Shown here piece after piece: positions 1 through 5,460 of a stretch of 5,986 bases of DNA. The stretch is taken from positions 1 through 5,986 of the forward strand of contig JBCBNU010000087.1 of assembly GCA_039821645.1 (NCBI GenBank). The letters run 5' to 3'. Position numbers and translations under genes: made by a program. This DNA is from CALBPI01 sp039821645 (GTDB lineage: Bacteria > Pseudomonadota > Gammaproteobacteria > Steroidobacterales > Woeseiaceae). Position 1 is the stretch's first letter. Each line of letters opens with the position of its first letter. The notes under the pieces are model-generated. The model ran no database searches, had not been told where the DNA came from, and saw only the letters and a list, made by a program, of their open reading frames with translations.

Positions 1-723
1 CGAGTAAAACGCATCCCGACCGCCCTCTGCGATCGCGCTGTAAGTGCTGGCCAGGCGTGGATTACGGAACATCTGGCCTTTCGCGGGTGTTTTACCGTCC
101 GGCATGAACGTTTCACTGAACCCCGGATACTGAGACAACACGCGCGCGTTGCGCTCCCAATAGAAGGCGATCAGTTCACTGACCGGAAATCCCTCACGAG
201 CGTATCGGATGGCCGGTGCCAGCACTTCGCTCATGGGCAGCTTCCCGTAGCGTTGATGCAATTCAAACCAGCCATCAACAGCACCCGGAACGCTGACCGG
301 CAACGGGCCACGCGGCGGGATGTTGTCGACGCCGAGCGCATCAAGATCGGACTTCAATTGCTCCAGCGTCAAAGATCGGGGAGCGCGGCCACTGGCATTC
401 AGGCCCGATAATGATTCGGTCTCTGCATCCCACACGATAGCGAACAGATCGCCACCGATGCCGCATCCGGTGGGCTCCATAAGTCCTAGCGCCGCGTTAG
501 CTGCGATCGCTGCGTCGACCGCACTGCCGCCGGCCTTGAGAACATCGAGCGCGATTTGGGTAGCTAGAGGCTGACTGGTTGCTGCCATTCCATGCGGAGC
601 GATCACCTCCGACCGTGAAGCGTGCGCCATCGAACTCAGCCGGTCATAACTATGTACAACCTCACCGGTCGACAAAGCGACAACACCCAACGCCGTCCAG
701 GCGATATGCTTCCAGTTCAGCAT
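1..723 (-). CDS. Gamma-glutamyltransferase-family protein (N-terminal part, cut by left window edge)
   Basis: Reading the minus strand from ATG at 723 gives 241 uninterrupted codons running off the left edge. Residues 39-115 carry the family's N-terminal signature: APHGMAATSQPLAT, then AGGSAVDAAIAANAALG, GCGIGGDLFAIVWD and GLNASGRAP. The CGIGGDLF and NASGRAP forms resemble the YwrD-like branch of bacterial GGTs/acylases more than classical E. coli Ggt. The family hydrolyses or transfers gamma-glutamyl groups (glutathione and related amides) after self-cleavage before a Thr. That Thr and the small subunit lie beyond the window, so activity cannot be judged. The start at 723 has AGGGG eight bases upstream. 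Residues 7-18 form a short hydrophobic stretch after Lys5, a weak possible signal peptide; an internal ATG at 630 (residue 32) would give a cytoplasmic form but lacks a good ribosome site. It is divergent from pepQ. Confidence 0.92.
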   Translation of the reverse strand, partial: MLNWKHIAWTALGVVALSTGEVVHSYDRLSSMAHASRSEVIAPHGMAATSQPLATQIALDVLKAGGSAVDAAIAANAALGLMEPTGCGIGGDLFAIVWDAETESLSGLNASGRAPRSLTLEQLKSDLDALGVDNIPPRGPLPVSVPGAVDGWFELHQRYGKLPMSEVLAPAIRYAREGFPVSELIAFYWERNARVLSQYPGFSETFMPDGKTPAKGQMFRNPRLASTYSAIAEGGRDAFYS

Positions 724-731
724 CGAGATTA

Positions 732-736
732 CCCCT
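732..736 (-). promoter_or_regulatory. Ribosome binding site of the GGT-family gene
   Basis: On the minus strand AGGGG lies eight bases before the ATG at 723. It favours this start over the internal ATG at 630, which would remove the short hydrophobic N-terminus. Confidence 0.6.
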
Positions 737-801
737 AATCCAAGGTTTACAACCCGGTCATGGGAGCACACGGCCGAGGGTCGTGCAACCGTCATCGGAT
801 C

Positions 802-815
802 ACCGCGATCGCGGT
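802..815. repeat. Perfect 14-bp palindrome ACCGCGATCGCGGT in the divergent promoter region
   Basis: Both halves are exactly complementary with no central gap. Its last base is the first base of the TATACT box of pepQ, so a protein bound here would cover the promoter of pepQ and lie about 80 bases upstream of the GGT-family start. An operator role is inference. The centre is the octamer GCGATCGC, which also occurs twice inside the neighbouring gene, so the palindrome may partly reflect that octamer. Confidence 0.6.
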
Positions 816-820
816 ATACT
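815..820 (+). promoter_or_regulatory. Possible -10 box (TATACT) of pepQ
   Basis: TATACT matches the sigma-70 -10 consensus at five of six positions and lies eight bases before ATG 829. No good -35 is visible at 16-18 bases upstream (TCATCG at 17), and there is no extended -10 TG. If used, transcription would begin at about 827, giving an mRNA with almost no leader. Confidence 0.35.
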
Positions 821-828
821 TTCGGCCC

Positions 829-2178
829 ATGAATACGCCTGCAATGCCCGACCACAACTTGTATCAATCGCATTTCGACATCGTAATCAAAACGTACGAG
901 CAAGCATTGGATGCGGCCGGCGCCGACGTCGCTGTCGTGTATGCGGGTGGTCTGATCTATCGCTTTCTTGACGACCAGTCACATCCGTTCGTTGTGAATC
1001 CGCACTTCGCCTGGTGGCTACCGCTTGTGCGTACGCCAGACTGCTATGTGATTTTTAAGCCGGGACAAAAGCCGATTTTGGCCTACTGCCAACCGGACGA
1101 CTACTGGCACGCGACGCCAGACGCACCCGACCCCTTTTGGTCGGACCAATTCGACGTGCGCCCGACCAAACAGGCACAAGATGCACGCGACCTGCTGCCA
1201 CCGACGACGCGGGCACCAATTTTTATCGGCGAAATTACGACGCCGGAACAGTCGCTTGGCATCGAGCGCATCAACCCAAGCGCGGCAATCCATTGGCTCG
1301 ACAGTGCACGAACCACCAAGAGTGACTATGAGATTCAGCAACTGCGCAATGCAAGCATGCTCGGCGCAAGAGCGCATGATGCTGTCCGCCGACGATTTGA
1401 ATCCGGCAGTGTCAGCGAGTTCGAGCTGCATCAGACCTTTCTCGGTGCCATCGAAGCCGTCGATCATGATTTGCCCTATCACAGCATCGTTGCTTTAAAT
1501 GAGCACGCCGCGATCCTGCACTACCAACATCGCGACCGGGTTGCACCGGATCAAGCGCGTAGCTTTCTGATTGACGCCGGTGCTGCGATGGACGGCTACG
1601 CATCGGACATTACGCGAACCTACACTCGCACTACGGGCGAATTCGCTGAGCTCATCGATGCGATGGACGTCCTGCAGCAAGGCATATGCGACGACATCAA
1701 GGCAGACACCAACTACCCCGAGTTACACCGACAGACGCATCATCGACTCGCAAAACTGATGGTCGATTATCAGCTGGCGACAGGATCTCCCGAGGCTCTG
1801 GTCGAAAGCGGGGTGACACGGGTGTTCTTTCCGCATGGACTCGGCCACTATCTCGGGCTTCAGGTGCATGATGTTGGCGGGCACCAGCTCGATAGCAGCG
1901 GTACCGCGACCGAGCGGCCGGAGGATGACCCTCACCTGCGCCTGACGAGGGGGCTTGCAGAAAACGAAGTCATCACCGTCGAGCCGGGCATTTACTTCAT
2001 CAATATGCTGCTGGAGCCGCTCAAAGCGTCTGCGCACGCTGGCCTCGTCAACTGGTCACGGGTAGAAGCGTTGAAGCCGTTTGGTGGTATCCGAATTGAG
2101 GATAATGTGCGGGTACTGGCTAATGGTGTTGAGAACCTGACCCGGGATGCATTTTTGAAGTCCGGCGCCGAAGGCTGA
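829..2178 (+). CDS. pepQ: Xaa-Pro dipeptidase (prolidase) PepQ
   Basis: A 449-residue M24B metallopeptidase that splits dipeptides with a C-terminal proline in the cytoplasm; bacterial members (PepQ, OPAA) also hydrolyse some organophosphates. It aligns over its whole length with E. coli PepQ (about 443 residues). The two-metal site is complete: Asp249 (FLIDAGA), Asp260 (SDITRTY), His340 (PHGLGHYLG), Glu385 (VEPGIYF) and Glu424 (GIRIEDNV). His336, His347 and Tyr217 match active-site residues of OPAA-type prolidases. GHYLG replaces the GHPLG of E. coli PepQ. The reading frame is open back to GTG-like position 760, but those 23 residues match nothing in the family and cross the promoter, so ATG 829 is preferred; ATG 844 remains possible. 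Neither start has a Shine-Dalgarno sequence. The gene is convergent with the dehydratase gene, 15 bases away. Confidence 0.97.
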   Translation: MNTPAMPDHNLYQSHFDIVIKTYEQALDAAGADVAVVYAGGLIYRFLDDQSHPFVVNPHFAWWLPLVRTPDCYVIFKPGQKPILAYCQPDDYWHATPDAPDPFWSDQFDVRPTKQAQDARDLLPPTTRAPIFIGEITTPEQSLGIERINPSAAIHWLDSARTTKSDYEIQQLRNASMLGARAHDAVRRRFESGSVSEFELHQTFLGAIEAVDHDLPYHSIVALNEHAAILHYQHRDRVAPDQARSFLIDAGAAMDGYASDITRTYTRTTGEFAELIDAMDVLQQGICDDIKADTNYPELHRQTHHRLAKLMVDYQLATGSPEALVESGVTRVFFPHGLGHYLGLQVHDVGGHQLDSSGTATERPEDDPHLRLTRGLAENEVITVEPGIYFINMLLEPLKASAHAGLVNWSRVEALKPFGGIRIEDNVRVLANGVENLTRDAFLKSGAEG

Positions 2179-2199
2179 AGACCAACCGCAATATCAGCC
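2173..2199. repeat. Short inverted repeat GGCTGA/TCAGCC joining two convergent stop codons
   Basis: GGCTGA (2173-2178, containing the pepQ stop) and TCAGCC (2194-2199, containing the dehydratase stop on the other strand) are exact complements separated by 15 bases. A 6-bp stem with no T-tract on either strand is too weak to call a terminator. No better terminator is visible in the 15-base gap. Confidence 0.3.
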
Positions 2200-2475
2200 A
2201 GCGAAACGGTCCATTGCAGCAGCCAATTCGAAGTCCTTGGCTGTTATTCCGCCTGCGTCGTGGGTGGTCAGCTCGACCTTTACGGTGTTGTAGACGTTGT
2301 ACCACTCTGGGTGGTGGTCCATTTTCTCGGCCACCAGAGCGACCCTGGACATAAACCCGAAGGCGGTAACGAAGTCGCTGAAGCGGAATGATTTCGCCAG
2401 CTTTCCAGCCTCGACATTCCACCCATCCAGCGCTGCTGTCGCAGTAAGAATGTCCTGTTCGTCCATTGCGCTCAT
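2194..2475 (-). CDS. phhB: Pterin-4a-carbinolamine dehydratase (PCD/DCoH family)
   Basis: A 93-residue cytoplasmic enzyme that dehydrates 4a-hydroxytetrahydropterin, the by-product of aromatic amino acid hydroxylases, so the pterin cofactor can be recycled. The whole family motif is present: Glu50-KMD-His54-His55-Pro56, Tyr62, His72 and Asp81. His54, His55 and His72 match the three catalytic histidines of mammalian PCD. Length is normal for the family (about 95-115). The frame stays open to an ATG at 2601, but that extension lies in the upstream gene. ATG 2475 is chosen because AGGAG sits eight bases upstream and the ATG overlaps the preceding stop (ATGA), a coupling arrangement. ATG 2466 is a weaker alternative. 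No phenylalanine hydroxylase gene lies in the window, so phhB is a family-based symbol; the protein could serve another pterin enzyme. Confidence 0.93.
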   Translation of the reverse strand: MSAMDEQDILTATAALDGWNVEAGKLAKSFRFSDFVTAFGFMSRVALVAEKMDHHPEWYNVYNTVKVELTTHDAGGITAKDFELAAAMDRFAG

Positions 2476-2927
2476 CCCTCGGTCTCCTGTCGCCGACCCT
2501 GTGAAAAACCGAACGCTACATCGCCCGGCCCGTTGAGTGTAAGCCATTCCAGTCGGTGCTGAGCTTCTGTGACCGTCGGACGGGTACCAGGAGTCACCCA
2601 CCAGAGCGCTTTATTGGCGCCGGAACGAGGCAGGAACCACGATGCCCTTTGACGCAAGTATTCGCCATGAGTCGAGCGATATACGAAATCCTCCAGCGCC
2701 TGCACGCTCTGCCAGACGGAAAGTGCGATCACCAAACCGGGTTCGCCGAACATCACTTCCGCTTTGGCCTCTTCATCGGCGTCATCCAATCGCCACACGA
2801 ATCCGGGTGACGCCTCTGCCAACGCGTTGATGGCAGCAATTCCGTCAAAAAACGGCTGAATTCTCGCATCGCCACGGGGAAATCTCGGCGTTGCAACATT
2901 CACATGTGCAACAAATTTTTCGTTCAT
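2472..2927 (-). CDS. DUF3291 domain-containing protein
   Basis: A 151-residue protein without signal peptide or membrane segment. It carries the DUF3291 pattern: INALAEASPGFVWRL (33-47), LSVWQSVQALEDFVYRSTH (69-87), a basic-aromatic stretch ending in WF (97-98), then ALWWVTPGTRPTVTEA (107-122) and RLEWL (125-129). The family is predicted to adopt a dimeric alpha/beta-barrel (ferredoxin-like) fold related to antibiotic-biosynthesis monooxygenase and heme-degrading proteins. No substrate is known to me, and the fold alone does not prove enzymatic activity. ATG 2927 fits the normal family N-terminus, although there is no clear ribosome site before it. Its TGA overlaps the ATG of the dehydratase gene by four bases, so the two are almost certainly co-transcribed and translationally coupled. 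It is divergent from the DUF3015 gene. Confidence 0.9.
   Translation of the reverse strand: MNEKFVAHVNVATPRFPRGDARIQPFFDGIAAINALAEASPGFVWRLDDADEEAKAEVMFGEPGLVIALSVWQSVQALEDFVYRSTHGEYLRQRASWFLPRSGANKALWWVTPGTRPTVTEAQHRLEWLTLNGPGDVAFGFSQGRRQETEG
2484..2488 (-). promoter_or_regulatory. Ribosome binding site inside the DUF3291 gene for the dehydratase
   Basis: AGGAG on the minus strand lies eight bases before ATG 2475 and within the last codons of the DUF3291 gene. With the ATGA stop/start overlap at 2472-2475 it fixes the dehydratase start. Confidence 0.7.
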
Positions 2928-2945
2928 GGATTGCGGCCCGATGCA

Positions 2946-2974
2946 TTGACTTGAAACGCCGAACTCGGCATGGT
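2946..2974 (+). promoter_or_regulatory. Weak candidate promoter of the DUF3015 gene with an internal dyad
   Basis: TTGACT (2946-2951) matches the -35 consensus at five of six positions, and CATGGT (2969-2974) follows at the ideal 17-base spacing but is a poor -10. The spacer holds the dyad GCCGA-AC-TCGGC (2958-2969). The 90-base gap 2928-3017 must serve two divergent genes. No convincing promoter was found on the minus strand. Confidence 0.2.
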
Positions 2975-3005
2975 CGCCAGTGTGCGATGTTTACCGTAGC
3001 AATAC

Positions 3006-3011
3006 GAGGAG
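3006..3011 (+). promoter_or_regulatory. Ribosome binding site of the DUF3015 gene
   Basis: GAGGAG ends six bases before GTG 3018. It is only three bases from TTG 3015 and 15 bases from ATG 3027, so it favours GTG as the start codon. Confidence 0.65.
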
Positions 3012-3017
3012 TGTTTG

Positions 3018-3536
3018 GTGAGAAGAATGAAAATTATTAGCAGCGTGATTGCAGCTGCAACCATCATGTTCAGTGGCGCGGCTATCGCGCAGGACAAGGC
3101 GGCCGGATCAGGGCCTAACCCCTATGTGGACTGTGGCATCGGTGCCGCGCTCTTTCCCAACACCCATTGGGCGGCGGTAACATCAAACGTCATCTGGGAT
3201 ATCGGCACAACAGCAGTGATCTCAGCGACTGCAAGCCCCGAGACCTGTCAGGGCACGAGCGCTCAGGCAGCACAGTACATTCTGGATGTTTATGACCACG
3301 TAGTCGAAGATACCGCTCGCGGCGAGGGCGAACACTTGACGGCGCTCCTGCAGATTTACGGGTGCGAAACCAAGTCCCACGAAATGATCACGGATGCGGT
3401 ACGCGAGGGTTTCGCTCCAATGATTGCCGACGAGGAATACAGCTCGCTGAGCCCGGTGCAAAAAGCAGAGCAGCTGTTCAAGATCGTCGATGGTGAAGTC
3501 TCCGTAGAGCAAGCGACCAGCTGCAACGCGGCCTGA
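3018..3536 (+). CDS. Secreted DUF3015 family protein
   Basis: A 172-residue exported protein of unknown function. The N-terminus is a clear Sec signal: RRMK, a hydrophobic core at residues 6-23, and AIA before Gln25 as the likely cleavage site. The mature part shows DUF3015 features: the DCGIGAALF stretch (38-46), a central TSN and TTAVISA region, and a second half with ARGEGEHLTALLQIYGC (100-116). Four cysteines (39, 77, 116, 169) could make two periplasmic disulfides. It has no catalytic motif, membrane anchor or lipobox. Three in-frame starts lie close together (TTG 3015, GTG 3018, ATG 3027); GTG has the best ribosome-site spacing, and all keep the signal peptide. A terminator hairpin follows 20 bases after the stop. 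The next gene, also exported, starts 75 bases downstream in the same direction, which suggests a shared envelope role. Confidence 0.85.
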   Translation: MRRMKIISSVIAAATIMFSGAAIAQDKAAGSGPNPYVDCGIGAALFPNTHWAAVTSNVIWDIGTTAVISATASPETCQGTSAQAAQYILDVYDHVVEDTARGEGEHLTALLQIYGCETKSHEMITDAVREGFAPMIADEEYSSLSPVQKAEQLFKIVDGEVSVEQATSCNAA

Positions 3537-3556
3537 TAAGCACTGTTACCAACCTG

Positions 3557-3595
3557 AAAGCGGTCGAGCTCCTTTGTGGGCTCGGCCGCTTTTTT
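3557..3595 (+). terminator. Intrinsic terminator between the DUF3015 and DUF4105 genes
   Basis: A 13-bp stem (3557-3569 with 3580-3592, one G-U pair) closes a 10-base loop and runs into six T residues at 3590-3595. The core pairing is AGCGGTCGAGC with GCTCGGCCGCT. It ends five bases before the ribosome binding site of the downstream gene, so no separate promoter fits between them. It probably trims most transcripts after the DUF3015 gene and lets some pass. Confidence 0.85.
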
Positions 3596-3599
3596 CGTC

Positions 3600-3604
3600 G
3601 AGGG
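3600..3604 (+). promoter_or_regulatory. Ribosome binding site deciding the TTG start of the DUF4105 gene
   Basis: GAGGG lies seven bases before TTG 3612. The open frame continues up to a GTG at 3576, but that codon sits within the terminator hairpin and would add twelve residues ahead of a perfect signal peptide, so TTG 3612 is chosen. Confidence 0.7.
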
Positions 3605-3611
3605 AAACGTC

Positions 3612-5450
3612 TTGCGTAAGACTGTCCTGCTGCTGATCACTATAGGCCTGTTTCAAGGCAGCGTGTACGCACAATCGCCGACATTGGATGCTCTGGCCGC
3701 TAGCCCAGGCTGGTACGGGCTACTGCATTTTGAGGACGGCAAAAGCGCCATACATGCCGACACCTTCTTCCTGGCTGAGGATGGTCGGCATGACCCTGTA
3801 GCCGAGTTGCGCGCGACTATCGATGCGATGCGTGCAGCATCAGAAACGGGCGGCGACGATGACCCGCGATGTCGTTTCCCGGCTAGATACGTGTGGTTGG
3901 TCGGGCAAGAAGTGTCGCTCCCGCCCCGACCGGCATGCCCCGCCTTCGATGACTGGGTCTACGGAGCTGAAACCGAATCCATCAGTATCGTCTTTGCGAC
4001 GGGCTACCTCGGAAATCCGGCCTCTTTCTATGGCCACACACTCCTCAAATTCAATGCCGATGAAAACGTCAGCCGTTCCGACTTGCTGGATGTGACCGTG
4101 AACTACGGTGCGGTAATTCCACCGGGCACCGGCCCATTGGAGTACATCGTCAAAGGTGCGGTTGGCGGATTCGATGCCGGCTTCAGCCACATACAGTATT
4201 ACTACCATGAACACGCCTACGGCGATCTGGAGCTGCGTGATCTTTGGGAGTATGAGCTCAATCTCGCACCCGCTGAAGTGGAGTTCATTGTCGCTCACGC
4301 GTGGGAGGTGCTTGGCAAGGAGTACACCTATTATTTCTTCCGGCGCAACTGTGCCTTTCGCATGGCCGAAGTCTTGGAGTTGTTGCCAGAATTTTCGATC
4401 ATTCCAGAGCATCGACCTTGGACAATTCCACAAGCGCTAGTGCTCAACGCAGCGGCATCGACGCGCAATGATCAACCATTGGTGCGCTCGGTCACCTACC
4501 ATCCCTCGCGGCAATCAACGTTTAATGCTCGTTTTCGCGAATTGAGCACACCACAAAGACGGGCGCTGGCGGCCTTCATCAACTTGCGCGGGGACAAAGG
4601 GATTGCGGCCATATCGTCGCTACCCGTAGAGGATCAGCATGCCGTACTGGACGCACTGATCGACTACCTGCAGTTTCGGCTTCCAGAAAACCCATCCACA
4701 GATGATCCAGATGCAGTGGCTTACCGTGCGGTGCTCGCGTATCGATTCACTCTGCCTCGCAGCGCGGAACGTTCACCACCATTACCGGATTACGATCCAT
4801 CGCAGGAGCGGGACCCCGGTTACCTATCCGCTGCCGCGACCTACCAGTCGGACCTCGGCGCAGGGCTGCAGCTGCGTTGGCGCGCCGCCTACTACGACCC
4901 GTTGGACACAACACCATCACAGAACCCCAACTCAGAGTTGACCATGGGGGACGTGATCTTAGGTGTGAGAGACGGTGATGTCGATCTTCAGCGTGCACAG
5001 CTATTCCGTGTCGAGTCGGTGAACAGCGGTCTGTCCGGATTGCCAGGCGACCGAGGCAAATCGTGGCGACTGGCACTCGGCATGCAGCGTCAGGACATTT
5101 CCTGCGGGCAATGCGCCGTCGTGAGATTCGAGGGAGACATCGGCGCGTCACGCTGGCTTTCGGACTCGTTGATTGCAGGTGTCTACGCCGGTGGCGCTAT
5201 TCAGGACAACCAGAATCGCAATGGCAATGCATTCGTCAGAGCGCGCGTTTACGCTAACTGGCACGGTCCAAACGGCTTAAGGCTGCGCACCACCTACGAG
5301 CACCGACAGCATCTGGACGGACGACTCGAGGGGGAGGACCTGTTCAGCGTGGAGGCAAGAGCACCGCTCGGGCGCAATTTCGACGTTCGACTTGGCGTCA
5401 CCAAAAACGTCGAAACCGAAACGATGATCAGTTTTGGACGCTACTGGTAG
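3612..5450 (+). CDS. Exported DUF4105 (Lnb N-terminal-domain-like) protein with C-terminal beta-barrel
   Basis: A 612-residue protein. Residues 1-20 are a Sec signal peptide (MRKTVLLL start, VYA before Gln21). Residues about 30-110 form the domain that usually precedes DUF4105, with GKSAIHADTFFL, DPVAEL and CRFPARYVWL and two cysteines (87, 109). Residues about 122-260 are DUF4105: FYGHTLLKF with His142, a YGAVIP segment, HAYGDLELRDLWEYEL, and YYFFRRNCAFR with Cys247. His142 and Cys247 are the likely catalytic pair of a papain/NlpC-like fold; the family includes the Bacteroides lipoprotein N-acyltransferase Lnb, as I recall it. From about 401 to the end, alternating polar/nonpolar strands with aromatic ends and a final Trp612 suggest an outer-membrane barrel. 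The substrate is unknown: acyl transfer, lipid or peptide hydrolysis are all possible. A terminator separates it from the upstream DUF3015 gene. Confidence 0.87.
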   Translation: MRKTVLLLITIGLFQGSVYAQSPTLDALAASPGWYGLLHFEDGKSAIHADTFFLAEDGRHDPVAELRATIDAMRAASETGGDDDPRCRFPARYVWLVGQEVSLPPRPACPAFDDWVYGAETESISIVFATGYLGNPASFYGHTLLKFNADENVSRSDLLDVTVNYGAVIPPGTGPLEYIVKGAVGGFDAGFSHIQYYYHEHAYGDLELRDLWEYELNLAPAEVEFIVAHAWEVLGKEYTYYFFRRNCAFRMAEVLELLPEFSIIPEHRPWTIPQALVLNAAASTRNDQPLVRSVTYHPSRQSTFNARFRELSTPQRRALAAFINLRGDKGIAAISSLPVEDQHAVLDALIDYLQFRLPENPSTDDPDAVAYRAVLAYRFTLPRSAERSPPLPDYDPSQERDPGYLSAAATYQSDLGAGLQLRWRAAYYDPLDTTPSQNPNSELTMGDVILGVRDGDVDLQRAQLFRVESVNSGLSGLPGDRGKSWRLALGMQRQDISCGQCAVVRFEGDIGASRWLSDSLIAGVYAGGAIQDNQNRNGNAFVRARVYANWHGPNGLRLRTTYEHRQHLDGRLEGEDLFSVEARAPLGRNFDVRLGVTKNVETETMISFGRYW

Positions 5451-5460
5451 CGGGGTTCGG

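Noticed and set aside
760..828. Longer pepQ start giving 23 extra residues
   Set aside because: The extension has no match to prolidase N-termini, crosses the palindrome and the TATACT box, and has no ribosome binding site.
579..971. 130-codon plus-strand open frame across the GGT-family start and pepQ start
   Set aside because: It overlaps two well-supported genes and the promoter region; the translation is low-complexity and arginine/serine-rich, typical of a shadow frame.
1018..1482. 154-codon minus-strand open frame opposite pepQ
   Set aside because: It lies entirely opposite a conserved enzyme gene, with no motif and no ribosome binding site noticed.
2173..2199. Bidirectional terminator between pepQ and the dehydratase gene
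   Set aside because: The stem is only 6 bp with a 15-base loop and no T-tract on either strand.
2476..2601. Longer dehydratase start at 2601
   Set aside because: The extra 42 residues overlap the end of the DUF3291 gene and resemble nothing in the family; the ATGA overlap explains the start at 2475.
3576..3611. GTG start of the DUF4105 gene at 3576
   Set aside because: It lies in the loop and 3' arm of the terminator, and it would place twelve residues ahead of a textbook signal peptide.
3840..4433. 197-codon minus-strand open frame opposite the DUF4105 domain
   Set aside because: It is antisense to a conserved catalytic region, shows no recognisable motif, and has the composition expected of a shadow frame in GC-rich DNA.
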